Assembly: GCA_025642065.1 (NCBI GenBank)
Contig: JAODUP010000511.1
Coordinates: forward strand, 186,001 to 250,000
Source of the DNA: Paralvinella palmiformis
Lineage: Eukaryota; Annelida; Polychaeta; Terebellida; Alvinellidae
DNA: 64,000 nt
Direction: 5' to 3'
In this document: positions 1 through 11,545 of the stretch, piece by piece
Layout of the letters: every line of letters begins with the position of its first letter
How positions within the stretch are numbered: the first letter of the stretch is position 1
Notes under the pieces: model-generated
What the model saw: only the letters and a program-made list of their open reading frames with translations
Told to the model about the DNA's origin: nothing
Database searches by the model: none
Position numbers and translations under genes: made by a program

Positions 1-23
1 AATATAGAGGCGTTACTCTTGCC

Positions 24-1261
24 GCGCCATGTTGAATTTTGAACCAGTGGCGCCTCCAGCGACCGGAGGTATTTCTCAGATAAACAAAAGCTCTGGTTGT
101 CCACATGTGATCGTGTACATGTGTGCGCATGGTTGAAATGAATTGCCAATACTAGTACTATATGTTACATACTCTTTTATTAATTAACACTTTAATTGTG
201 CACACATGATAACGAAGCTCTGAAACTGTAAATAAATAATTAAGTGATTTCACAGCCCAGTCACTTAATTAATTCATAGCCTACAATTTGCGATCAATTG
301 ACAGCTGATCAGAAAATAATTGAACGTGGGTTAGGTTATTTCACAGCTTTGCGTGTGGAAGGCGTAATTTTCACAAGTTTTGTTAATGAAAACAATTAGG
401 TATATATGAGGTAAATGCATAGAAACATACTTTCATCATGTCAGTCATAGTCCATACATTTTTATTTATTTGGATATATACATATAATGATATATACAGC
501 TATTATAACGCTCCCATAACACAATTCACCATATATCCATCATGTCCGTTTATCATATATTAACTTAAAAAAATTATAAGTTCATTTAAAGTCTACACCT
601 CAATAATATAGACCATGTAATATAGGCCTGCCCAGCTGAGAACAAAGAATATACATGGAATATTAACAACGTTTATGTTTGCATTAACATGTTAGAGATA
701 GAGAAATTAGTACTTTCATACAATAAGCGGCATCAAATCTCTTGTGCCACAGGTTCATCTATAGTTACAATCAGTCATTTAATTGTTATCAAATGGACAA
801 AATAACCCAAATTGCTTCCAGCTCTAAACAACCACTGTGTAAACTCATGTTTTCCTTTTTTTAAGTTGGTTAAAGAATTTGATATGCATTTAAGTTATGA
901 AGAGAAATATACCAATTAAAGCACATGAGCTGAACATTCAAGTACTAATTCAGGTGCTGGTAATCCTTTTTTTGTATTAAGATATGAAATGGGCTGACAA
1001 AATTTCATGGGTTTGATGCCTTGTTTCTTATTTAATTAATTTTATAATACCAATTTTCACCATTAATATTTATAAATATTAATTACCATCACAGCTGGCC
1101 CTGTCTCCTCTTTGATTTCAGTGGATGCATGCGGTGGATTTGGTACATCAAAAATAGTTCGAATAGCATTCTAGGTAAGTTGTCTGGTTCATGAATTCCG
1201 TTTCAGTGAAATACATTCTAAAAATTTTAATTTTTCTAACATTTAAATTATAAATAGAAGT

Positions 1262-1312
<51 letters not shown>

Positions 1313-2065
1313 TACCAATTGCTTACGTTTAAAAATAAATATGGATGCAGGTGATTATGTAAATACTCAGCTACTTATAATTATTGTAATTAGGGAAAAA
1401 TTATCTGATTATAGTAATGTAATTTTATATTATTAACAATAATAAAGTATAATATACCAATTGCTTACGTTTAAAAATAAATATGGATGCAGGTGATTAT
1501 GTAAATACTCAGCTACTTATAATTATTGTAATTAGGGAAAAATTATCTGATTATAGTAATGTAATTTTATATTATTAACAATAATAAAGTATAATATACC
1601 TCCCGCCCATAACATCTTCAGTGGTTCCAGTACATGTAACTGTAAGCTTATGTATATCTTACATACCCATTTTGTGATTAATAGGTTGATATTGTTCAAT
1701 AAAATTTAATCAGATTTTGTCTGAAACAAATATAGATCTAGATAGATCTTGCTTGGGCCTACTGAATGGGTCATGTCAAATAGGGGCATGTCTACTTCAA
1801 ATTATTATGCTTATTTTTTAAATATCCTTTATTAAGTTTATTTTAAAAAAGCCAGATCATATCAAATTTTTACACTAGAATTCATTTTCTTTCGAGAATG
1901 TCTTTATTTGTGCATACTTTTTATGTTACTGCAGCCGAAAGCGGCGCAGAATGAACCAGTGCCATTAGGCGCCATGTTAACGAACGGAGCTGTCCGTGAC
2001 AATCTACCTCCGGTCGCTAGGGCCCTGGCGCTCCATGAATTCAAAATGGCGCCCCAAGTTAAAAC
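24..2065. mobile_element. Possible 2 kb DNA transposon bounded by inverted repeats
   Basis: About 60 bp at the left (GCGCCATGTTGAATTTT ... AGCGACCGGAGGTA) recur inverted near 1990-2060 (GCGCCATTTTGAATTC ... AGCGACCGGAGGTA). The interior has no coding capacity and contains a (TA)n run and a 142-bp tandem duplication. The outer edge and target duplication cannot be fixed. Confidence 0.4.
1314..1597. repeat. 142-bp exact tandem duplication
   Basis: Two essentially identical copies, 1314-1455 and 1456-1597, each starting ACCAATTGCTTACG and ending in AATAAAGTATAATAT. The identity implies a recent event or a copy-number assembly question. Confidence 0.9.
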
Positions 2066-2569
2066 GCGAAGTAACACGTCTTGTTATAGTCTTTGATTGA
2101 AATATGTAAAACCAAACAATTTCTTCCTGAAATATTCAGAACGATGTAACGAAATTAATTGGAGAAAAAAAAATTGCGGGTGTCTGCCATTTTGCAGTCG
2201 ATTGGTTTTGTTGTTCGGGGATAATCCCCAGGCTGTCGCTTAATCAGCACAGCCTCTATGTTGGAGTGGTTGAGAAACCTCCTCCCCCCATCACAGGGGA
2301 GCAGTACGGAAAGATGGAGCCGAAATACCCTGAGGGTGGTCACTGCCAGAGTGTTTTACGTCCTCAGGGGGTTTTTAACGTCCCCCTTTATTTTAAATAA
2401 TTCAGTGGAGACGGAAATTAATCCCTGGAAAAGTTTCGACCTCTTACGGGGTTCGAACCTGCGACCGTTGGCACCAAGTGCCGGTTGCTTAACCACTAGG
2501 TCTGGACACATGTTCTCTAATAAATATATTGTATCAGAAGTAAAAATTATAATTTAGGTTTTTTACAGA

Positions 2570-2738
2570 CACTGTTATGCACATGATGGGCTAAATTCGG
2601 TGAGCTACCTCCAATTGTAATGTGGAAAAGGAAAGATGAAACGCCCTGCTGGCTTCTGACATAGCCCACCCGAGATTTGAACAGAAGTGCTATGAATAGA
2701 TCTCACTGTGACCAACCGTGCCACCAGTTAGGTCATGG
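2570..2738 (-). repeat. SINE-A copy 1 (tRNA-derived), diverged
   Basis: Antisense copy; tRNA-like head near 2738 (TGACCTAACTGGTGGCACGG), B-box decayed, body AAAGATGAAACGCCC. Just upstream, 2420-2515 holds a different tRNA-like antisense stretch (GGGGTTCGAACCTGCGACCG). Confidence 0.6.
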
Positions 2739-4300
2739 GAGTTTTCATATGAAATATTTTGTTCGACAAAGAAATAGTGCTTGTGAAAAGATTATTAGAC
2801 TAAAAATATCTCAATTCTAGGCTTATAGGCTGTCGATAAGTTCATGTAGTTATACGGGCTGCGCTATATGCTACCTACAATCGTTTAATACAATCAACTG
2901 TACAGCTTTCTGTACAAGGCACATATTGCAACATGTATAAAACCCAATTCGGTCAATGACTCTTCGTCATAACGAGCCAGAAGTTAATTGTATATAGATA
3001 TTCACCAGTTCTTGACGATAGTTAAAGCATCCCTCGTCATTTAACAAGTTTTGGTACCATTTCATACCTCATCCAGTCGCAATCTGATTCACTGAGAGGG
3101 ATGACCGCTCCGCCTCTACGAGATGAACAATGTCGTTGTTGTTAACCTCAATGTACATCAGGAACGGGGCTGGCTTACTATACAGGCTCGTCCATCCATG
3201 GATTGTCTGAACAGTTCTCGCACTGAAGTCATGCTTATCTTGAACTACCGTCTGATTATTATCCTGCAGGCCTGTTTATACTTTCTCTATCCAAGAACTC
3301 TATCCATCACTTAATGTTGCCTAACCTACGTAAAAGCCTCAAAACTAACTCAAATTGACTACATCGGCTACAGTTACAAGATTACAAGCATTCCTATGGT
3401 TTTCTATAAGAACCTACATGTGGCAAAATTCGCATGGACTTGAAAAGTAAAGATTTAGCGGATCAGCTAAGATCTTCACAATCTCCTTCCAGAATTTCTC
3501 TGATTACCGTGTCACTGTTTAATCTTTATATAATTTGTGTTTTTTTATCGAAACATAAATGTGATGTGGTATATATTATATAGCATATATTATGGGATAT
3601 TTATGTCAAATAATGAATTATGCTTAAACCACTTTATTGTTTTGTTATTTCTTGCATTGTTTCTTGTTCAAAGACCGAAACTGGCGCGTGTGACGTCAGG
3701 AACTCCGTCGAACTTCTATTTAAGTGATCGAGTTATAAACGTGTACCATGTTCGGTTATAGTAGATCTGTTCTCAGTCTTCATATATCCCATTTCAAATG
3801 CCGAGTAACACGCCGACCGATCCAGGCGAAATGCGTTGCATTGGTAATCAACTGCGGTCTCTGGTTAAAAACAGCTATGGCGCCCACAGTTAATAGGGGA
3901 CGGCAACTTTTCACTGACGGTAAATTACTGGAAATCTTTCAGCAACTTATTTCATATTACACGGAAACTGAGACTAGTACTTCAGCCGAACGATTGTGTC
4001 TTTCCAAAGGATTTAACGCAATATTTATCAAGATATGACCCAATGATTAAGCGGACCTATCTTTCCATATGAATAACACAGAATAAGACTTCGTTACTCA
4101 TATTGACGCGTAGTGGATTTTTTTAGTATAGGTTTCAATGATTTTAAAATAATTTTTTTATCTGAAAGCAAATTTATTTTAATGATGTAAAAACGATTTA
4201 TTGTAAAGGGCAATTTGCAAGTTTTGGAAATATAATTTTTTACCTGTACCTGGGAACCAGTCATATATGTATCACCTGTATATTATTAAATAAAACATGG
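2739..4300. other. No gene seen
   Basis: No splice-consistent coding sequence. 3660-4040 is GC-richer, with a TGACGTCA palindrome near 3693 and a 96-codon open frame, but no recognisable domain. It may belong to the repeat described at 4330. Confidence 0.4.
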
Positions 4301-4329
4301 TATTACATTAGAGTATTAACTAATTATTC

Positions 4330-4870
4330 GCAATTGATACTGTCTGTGACTTTTGCGAGTTGTTCCAAGTTGTAGGGTTTGATATACCTGAGAAGGTTAA
4401 AACTTCCGTCGAAATCCGACATTTTGTCTGTCAACTGGTCAAGAGGCTTGTAAACGAAGCTATGGCACTACGTGATGTTTGTCAACGATGACGTCACACG
4501 ATATGCCCTAGCGAACGTGGGACACACTAGCGATAGCTCGTGAAAGTTTCGGGATGATGATGATGATGATGATTGGTGTTTTATGGCGACTTTTGTATAC
4601 ATGGTAGGCTAAATGGGCCGAACGACCTCCAAAGGTAATGAATCGAAGTCAAAGATGAAACACCCTTCAGCTATTCCCAGGCCGAGATTCGAACACAGGT
4701 GGTAGAGATCTGTGATCCAACACGCTACCGTTAGACCACGGAGGGGCCCCGTGAATGTTTCAGGAATTAAGGATTTGGGGAACATTTTAATGGAAATAGA
4801 ATTATTTTGATTGTGGTAGTCCATCCGATATAGAATAACATAATTGTTTGCTACCTCATATTTACTTCGA
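4330..4870 (+). repeat. Interspersed repeat also present at 21560-21860, split here by a SINE
   Basis: 4340-4550 and 4749-4870 match, in order, 21560-21760 and 21760-21860 (shared ACATTTTGTCTGTCAACTGG, then GAATTAAGGATTTGGGGAAC). The SINE-A copy at 4553-4748 sits exactly between the two halves. The other copy carries a THAP-like fragment upstream. Confidence 0.65.
4553..4748 (-). repeat. SINE-A copy 2, full length
   Basis: Sense reading: A-box-like TGGTCTAACGGTAGCG, B-box GTTCGAATCTCGG, body, then a (CAT)n tail at 4553-4572. Inserted in an older repeat. Confidence 0.8.
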
Positions 4871-5059
4871 AATATGAAATTTCTTTCCCGCCACCTTCAA
4901 GTTGATGATGTTAAAAACGGTTTGAATCCATCGAGATCGTGAGGTTTTCTTATTGGAGGCTGGTTCAAAAATATTAAAACTGTTACCAGTCACCTTCAGT
5001 TTCAGAATTTTCCGGACAGATGTGAAACTTTGTAGATAGGTATTCGTCATGTTATTTGC

Positions 5060-5100
<41 letters not shown>

Positions 5101-5883
5101 CACTGATTACATGAGAATCATCGTGACAATACGGAAGAGAATGAAAATGTCAAGGATATAATATACTACAGTAACCAAATAAATATTAAAAAGTTAAATA
5201 TCTACATATAAAAACATGATGTTCTTGTAAAAGGCTTTTAATATTAAGTTTGCGCAGTTTTATCAGGATATCCTAATGATAATAATCATGACATTATTAT
5301 TATTATTATCATCATCATCATCATCATCAACATCATAAAAATCTCATCACACAAACGCATCATAATCAAATAAAGTAAGAGACAAGCAGCAAATTTAGTT
5401 TAATACTAAAAATAAGATCAAAAATAAGTTTTTACAAAAAGTGCGACAGAAGTCAGGAGCTTCAAGATGCAAGGAATTGTGCATCACAAATAATAGTGTA
5501 AAATGTGCAAAACGAAGAGTAAGAAACACAAACTTTTATTTTGGTAAAACAAAATTATGATTAATTTGTAAATTATCTTTAGGAATAATCATTAAGTAGA
5601 CAACTGGGTACGGAAGCAATATAAAGCTGATATGAAAGAGAAATTAGAAATGCCCCATCAGTAGTAAAATGAAAGACGAGATGAAGGGTGAACATAGGAA
5701 TGAATTATAACCGCATAAAACTAAACATCTTATCACACACACAAGCACGCCCGCACGCCCGCACGCACACACACACACATACGCACACTAATTTCCACGG
5801 CCATCCACAGCAAAACAATAAATAAACAGAACAATAACACAAAACGAAAATTCTATGACAGAACATAACTCGCCAAAATACAT
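4871..5883. other. 3' flank of the membrane-protein gene; microsatellites only
   Basis: (TA)n at 5064-5098, (ATC)n near 5310-5330 and a CA/GC-rich run at 5735-5785. No coding signal. Confidence 0.5.
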
Positions 5884-5889
5884 TTTATT
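5884..5889 (-). terminator. Poly(A) signal of the 728-aa membrane protein gene
   Basis: AATAAA on the minus strand about 107 nt past the stop codon, the expected place for a short 3' UTR. Confidence 0.5.
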
Positions 5890-5995
5890 CGCAGCGCCTT
5901 AGAAATCTCTAAAAGTTAATGCAAGTACTTTAATTAGGATATGAGGTAATAGATAGTGACTGGACGAAGGTCGGAGTTACGAAGCCAAAGTTACC

Positions 5996-8182
5996 TTAGA
6001 CCCAATACTGAGCATCCCTCAAGACGGGTTGAGCTGTATACATCAGATGAAGGTGCGGCCCGTACTCGGTGAGGCTGTCGGGAGTTGTCTGGACCGAGTT
6101 GCCGGCACTGGTAATAGATACTGGCGCGCAGAACGGCAAATGGTCCCAGTCACCGGAACCGGGATCATAGACCAACGCCTCGTGCTGTACGGATAGGTCT
6201 ACCGGCATGTGACAGAGGCGTGGATCGGGTGTGTACCTGGCCATAGGGATCGCTGACGGCGCGGCTCCGATGTGAGGCACGAAGCCACGTTCGAGGACGG
6301 TGGGCAAATGTATAGGTTGTACTGGGATGTGTACTGGATATTGTACAGGTTGAAGTGGAAGCGGTACGCGGCTCGGAAGACGTCCGGATGCGCTCGTCGT
6401 GGTGTTGTTATGGGCGTTGCTATCTGTCCAGCTGGTCGTGTTGTTGTGGATGTTGCTATCGGCCCAGCTGGCCGTGTTGTGGACGCCTATGGCAGCTGGA
6501 GCGGAGCGCGTCGAGTGGGCGGTCGTGGACAGCTGCTGACTGGAGCTGTTCGTTGTACGACAGCTGGTGGCCGAGGTATTTTCGGAATCCCTATCGGCTG
6601 CGGCGGCTTCGGTCGGTCGGGAGGCCGCGTTACAAGTTGACGATATGGACTCCTTGATGACGGCCACCTCGGACAGATCCGGAAGATCGTCGCCCTTCTC
6701 ATCGTGACAACGTTGACTGCGATCCTGATGGTGGTGGTGGTGCTGCTGCTGCTGCTGCTGTTGTTGATGATCCCTCGTCATCAAACACGACACCTGACCG
6801 CCTATGGATGTGCTGTGACTCCTTCCGGCGTTGTATCCGCTGACGCTGTAACTCTGCATGCCCGTCGTATTGCTACCGAACTGCGTCATGTCGTAGCTAT
6901 CGACCTGACCGTACACCGAGGCGCTGGATAGAGGCACACTGCCGTTGTAGTAATCTGAGTGCGGGTTGTAATACGAAGCACTCGAGCTGCCGACGTTAGG
7001 GCTCACCGATTGGTTGCCGGACATTAAGTAAGCGCGGCACTGCTCGCAGCCGACATTCGCCTCCAGTTCGCGCGCGAAACGTTCTCGCAGCAGGCCGCGC
7101 GCATACGCGGAAACGTGCGCGCGACCAGCCTCCACGGAGCAAGGCGGTGCTGCGTGGGGCCACATCGTCGTGCTGCAACTGTTACAGCGACAGCCTCCGT
7201 CGGTGCCCGTCTGCTGACCTCTGGATGCCAGCTCCTTGGTCGGCTTGAAATTTGCCGTTGGTACGTCATCGGCTCTTTTATGGTCTCCTTTCTTCCCGTT
7301 GTCCGGAACCTCGGTAAACTGTGTCTGTTTGCCGATCTCCGAGTTGGTACGATTGACGATGACGTTACCTGGCGGTATACCGCCTACCTTATTCGACTCG
7401 CTGTCGGAGCTGACTGGCGTGTTGTTGTTCGGATTGTAGGGAGACCGACCCCAAGAGGCCGACTGCGAGTAGCTGGAGCAGGCCGAGTTCGGATGGTATC
7501 GGACGGACAGGGCTGACTCGACGATGTTAGGATCGGAGCGAACGATACGCGGGTCGAGAGACGTCGGCGATATCCAGGTCAGTCTGTACGGCGAGTATGG
7601 CACGCGAGTGGACAAGATTATATTGGGATTGGAACGAGATGAGCACGTGGTACAGCCGGTACGCTGCAGATAGGCCACTTTTTGACCACTGACCGTCGAT
7701 ATCTCGGCGTCACCGATTCCGAGGACGGAGCGCTCCGCGTGGACCACAGCGTTCGCCTGGCCTCCCGCTTTCATCTCGAATTTGCCGTCCACCATCTTGT
7801 CCTCCGGAGATTCCCGTATCATTCCCAAACGCGGCTCGTAATCCCCGTGGTGACTGGTCGTGCTGCCAGCCCGACTGCGTTTCTTTGAGTTCGATCTGTG
7901 CGACTGTCTCGCCCACTCGTCGAAGGACTGTTCCCGGTTGACGCCATTTCGTATCTGGACCCGATATCGTTTGGCGCGACGTCGGCTGTAGAGAACAAAC
8001 CAGACGATACAAAACGTGACGATCACCAAACAGACGACGCTGACAATCGTCGGAACGAGCCACGAATACCGACTGGTAACCTCCGTCGGGCTCGTCGTCG
8101 TTATCGGGGTCGTGCTAGAAGACCCCTGAACCGACCCGACATCGAAGTCGTTTCGACCAGAATCGCCTAGAATACTCGCCAT
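5996..8182 (-). CDS. Single-pass membrane protein, 728 aa, intronless, unknown family
   Basis: One uninterrupted reading frame from ATG to stop, with an in-frame stop eight codons upstream of the ATG. The N-terminus (residues 1-40) is Ser/Thr-rich and lacks a signal peptide. Residues about 41-65 form a strong membrane helix, followed by a basic stop-transfer stretch (RRRAKR), which suggests a short outside N-terminus and a long cytoplasmic tail. The tail is low-complexity: paired-cysteine motifs (CTTC, CRCNSC, CEQC), a polyGln-polyHis run near residue 472-485, and a duplicated phrase of the type SWxDSNxHNNTT near 580-605. It ends in QYWV, a possible PDZ-type C-terminus (inference). The sequence is much richer in G+C than its surroundings, which explains the many open shadow frames. 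I do not recognise the family. It could be a whole single-exon gene or the large last exon of a longer one. Confidence 0.8.
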   Translation of the reverse strand: MASILGDSGRNDFDVGSVQGSSSTTPITTTSPTEVTSRYSWLVPTIVSVVCLVIVTFCIVWFVLYSRRRAKRYRVQIRNGVNREQSFDEWARQSHRSNSKKRSRAGSTTSHHGDYEPRLGMIRESPEDKMVDGKFEMKAGGQANAVVHAERSVLGIGDAEISTVSGQKVAYLQRTGCTTCSSRSNPNIILSTRVPYSPYRLTWISPTSLDPRIVRSDPNIVESALSVRYHPNSACSSYSQSASWGRSPYNPNNNTPVSSDSESNKVGGIPPGNVIVNRTNSEIGKQTQFTEVPDNGKKGDHKRADDVPTANFKPTKELASRGQQTGTDGGCRCNSCSTTMWPHAAPPCSVEAGRAHVSAYARGLLRERFARELEANVGCEQCRAYLMSGNQSVSPNVGSSSASYYNPHSDYYNGSVPLSSASVYGQVDSYDMTQFGSNTTGMQSYSVSGYNAGRSHSTSIGGQVSCLMTRDHQQQQQQQQHHHHHQDRSQRCHDEKGDDLPDLSEVAVIKESISSTCNAASRPTEAAAADRDSENTSATSCRTTNSSSQQLSTTAHSTRSAPAAIGVHNTASWADSNIHNNTTSWTDSNAHNNTTTSASGRLPSRVPLPLQPVQYPVHIPVQPIHLPTVLERGFVPHIGAAPSAIPMARYTPDPRLCHMPVDLSVQHEALVYDPGSGDWDHLPFCAPVSITSAGNSVQTTPDSLTEYGPHLHLMYTAQPVLRDAQYWV

Positions 8183-9040
8183 ATTGATAAGCTCATGAAC
8201 AGACCGTCATTTCTAGCCATAACTGATCACATTGCGACTGGACGCTTGGAGAAAATCGAACGCGATCTAAACCGGAATTGTCGGTTTGTACGTTTGTATA
8301 ACCTACAAAACGAGGACCAATAAACTGTCGGAACCGAACTGGAAGGGGAAATATAAAAACCGTCAAATAACGTAGAATACGCTCGCTGGCGTGAATTGTT
8401 AACGACTTGCTGGCAGTGTGATTTGTTGCATGCTTTGGGTTTCAATACAAAAAACACTTATACGTATGTAGTTTTGAGATGGCACCGTTTGATGTACGAC
8501 TCTCATCAGTTATGGAAGTAATCTTCGATTAGTTCATTTGTGAAAACAATTACAACAAATAAGGGACATTGTTGTTTGGTGTTTACTTCCTTAAGAAAAC
8601 TGCACGTGTTGTAGGAGATTTAAGCTAACTCCTGATTATATATATATATATATATATATATCGTTCGCATTCTTCACTTTGTTAGAGTAGCCTTTTACCG
8701 GAAAATTCAGATCCCACAAATATAAGGCAACTAAAGTAGAACTGTACCCACATCTAGAAGTTTGTAGATTAGTGTTGTGACAACATCGATATCGTGGCGT
8801 GAAAAGTGATACCAAGAATTTATGATGAGAAAAATTAACGATATTATGATCGTCTTACCTATACCCACAACACAAACTATTTTATTCACTTTGACGTCGA
8901 TGTTTATCAATAGTCTATTTCATCTTCTAACTGACTGACTGACTGATCCACTCACTCATTCACTGACTCATTCACTCAGATATACTGTTTATAGCAATTT
9001 ATAAGTAACTGTGATGACGTAATAGCCTTTTGAGATTTGG
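8183..9040. other. 5' flank of the membrane-protein gene; no gene seen
   Basis: No clear TATA box. (TA)n at 8636-8661 and a CTGACTGA/CACTCATT tetranucleotide run at 8930-8985, the same motif as the longer array at 44630. Confidence 0.5.
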
Positions 9041-9044
9041 CTAC

Positions 9045-9175
9045 TTACAACGAGGGCGCTCAATGGTTAGGACAGTGCGCTGCAAATTTCCAAGGTATGG
9101 ATTTATTTTCCAAGGGCTATTGCCCCTCGGCCATATGTCCCGGAATGTGACCAGTACTATGGCTAAGTAAGTCAA
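9045..9175 (+). repeat. SINE-B copy, sense
   Basis: tRNA-like head (GCGCTCAATGGTTAGGACAG), then CCAAGGGCTATTGCCCCTCG and the family tail CCATATGTCCCGGAATGTGA. Same tail, inverted, recurs at 41910, 57985 and 59915. Confidence 0.55.
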
Positions 9176-9764
9176 CTGTATATATATATATATATATGCT
9201 CTCTCTCTCTCTCTCTCTGTGTGTGTGGCGTGCGTGTGAAAGCACAGACCGAGATGATTGGTTTGTTTGTTAAAGTCATAGCCCTGGATCATTTTACAAA
9301 ACCACATTTTAGTTAATCAGGTGACAAATCACATCCATCGAGTGTAATTACTATAACAGCTACACGCTAATAATTATATTAATGAAAACGTGATTAACTA
9401 CAACTACAGTTAAAATAATTTAGTTAAATTACATTTAATTTAATTAACTCCGCATACATCAACAAACTTTTTATGAAATGTTTCTGGAATAGGATTTAAA
9501 AAAAACATTCCTTTATATATATATATATATATATAATTGTTTTACTGGTATGAATCCGATATTAAAATGGCACCGTTATATGACAGTATACCGTCACCAT
9601 CATAATGTAAACATAGCATATACGTGGAATAAATATTAGAATATTATAGGGAATTACCAAATGATGGAAAGGAAGCTACTGTACGTCTAAACAAATATTA
9701 AGCTGATAACAGTCTTGGTTCAGATAAAAAATAATATTATGATATCAATTGATTACTGGAAGCC

Positions 9765-9910
9765 AGTATTACTTGTTTTTCTGGACCTGTCTGCTGCATT
9801 TGATATAGTTGACCGTAATGTACTTTTCTCTAGGTTGAAAGACATTTTTGGTCGATCACGTGAAGTGCTTGAACGTTTTTAATCTTATTTGGAGCAATGG
9901 TCTCAGAGAA
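9765..9910 (+). pseudogene. LINE reverse-transcriptase fragment
   Basis: Translates as VLLVFLDLSAAFDIVDRN followed by LFSRLKDIFGRSREVLERF, then a stop: the conserved RT motif LLxLLDLSAAFDTVDH of CR1/Jockey-type elements. No 5' or 3' continuation nearby. Confidence 0.75.
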
Positions 9911-10099
9911 TGTCAGTTGATGATCCATTGTTTGATGTTCTGACATTGTTATCTGGTGCAAAACAGAGTTACATTCTTGATTTTTACAATACACACGCGC
10001 TCGATTGGGAAAATAACGCAGCGATACGGCGTTCAATAACAGCTTTATTGACACGAAAAATGGCGAGACGGGTCATGCATTATGTAAATTAAAATGCCT

Positions 10100-11545
10100 C
10101 TTTGTAACGATTTATAGCACTTAATTCATCTTCATCATCATGCCGTCGGTCGCGATGTGATAAAGACTGCTTCCATCACTTGACTCTTACTTTCCATTTA
10201 TCTCTCTGTTGTGAGAGTGATGTCCACGAGTCGGTCTTTATGTCTCTGGGCTTCAAGTTTCTCTTGTTGTTATCCTTGAACCGAAGACAGTTGAGAGTAG
10301 AGAACCTGGTTTGGTAGCCTGTCTGGTGAGATCCTCATGAGGTGTCCAGTCCATCGGAGATTCTTTCTGATCAGAAGATATTCCATAGATGACAGCTCTG
10401 TCCGTTCGAGTATTTCCTTGTTGTTCCGAGGTAGGTGAATTCCAGAACAGAGTTCAACTTGTTTCCATTAACCATGATATCCTCCTCTCTGGTTCTTGTA
10501 AAGTTGGGTTGGTACATCACCTTGGTCTTCTTGATGTTAATCTTTAGGCCGAACTTCTTTGACGGATCGTAGAAAGCATCCACTATTTTCAGCATCTCTT
10601 CAGCAGAGTGTGCAACCAGTGCACTGTCATCTGCGAATAGCAGCTCTCTCATCAGTATCCGAATAGTCTTAGCCTTAGGTCTTAAGTGCGCGACGTCGAA
10701 TAGATCAGCGCTCTGTCTGGACTGTATGTAGACGCCATCCCTCATGTAAGATGGAGAAGAACGTGGGGGCCAGAACGCAACCTTGCTTGACCCCATTTAT
10801 GACACTGAACGATTGCGAGACTTCCGCTCCAACACTAACATTCGTCATCATTCCGGTATGTAGTGCCTCGATCATTGTTATGAACTTCTCTGGGCAGCCA
10901 TACTTTCTCAGTAGCTGCCTTAGCCCGGTCCTCCCAGTTGTATCGAACGCCTTACCGAAGTCGACAAATACAATATACAGTGGTCGGCCTTGTTCAGTGC
11001 ACTTTTCTTGTAGCTGTCGGAGACAAAATATCATATCCACGGTGCTCCGGTTTCCTCTGAAGCCACACTGTATCTCCGGAACTACTTCAGGTGTTATGAG
11101 TGTAGATAGTCTAATGAGGAGGATCCTGGCAAGATCTTGCCTGATATGGAAAGAAGAGAAATTCCTCTAGTGTTCCCACAGTCTGTTCGATCCCCTTTCT
11201 TGTAGATGGCTACAATGCTGGCATTCTTCCATGCTTGTGGTACAGAACCCACCTCCCATGCATTGGCGATTAGTTGGTGCAGTCTGCTGAACGGATTGCC
11301 TCCTCCGTGCTTTTATACGTCTGCAGAAATTCCATGTTCTGGTGTTTTGCCACTTTTTAGGCTGGCGATTGCTCTAGCCATTTCATCCATGGTTGGAATC
11401 TCATCGAGGCTTGTCTTGGGAATGTGCTTCATGAAGTTATCTAGAGCTTCGTGATCTATGTCACCAGGTACGTTGAGTAGCGTTTGGAAATGTTCACTCC
11501 ATCTTGCCACAACTCTCTGGCTGCCGATACAGTTACCGAGCCTTT
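10100..11545 (-). pseudogene. 5'-truncated non-LTR retrotransposon, reverse transcriptase
   Basis: Reading the minus strand gives successive RT blocks with frameshifts and stops: EIPTMDEMARAIASLKSGK, YIVFVDFGKAFDTTGRTGL, KYGCPEKFITMIEALHTGM, NGVKQGCVLAPTFFSI and LLFADDSALVAHS (the catalytic box reads FADD). The C-terminal part (RWTGHLMRISPDRLP) follows at about 10380-10280. At least two stops and two frame changes; not functional. Lies between the membrane-protein gene and FKBP3. Confidence 0.85.

Noticed and set aside
6272..8170. Plus- and minus-strand open frames of 60-133 codons overlapping the membrane-protein gene
   Set aside because: Shadows caused by high G+C; no domain, biased composition, no independent start context.
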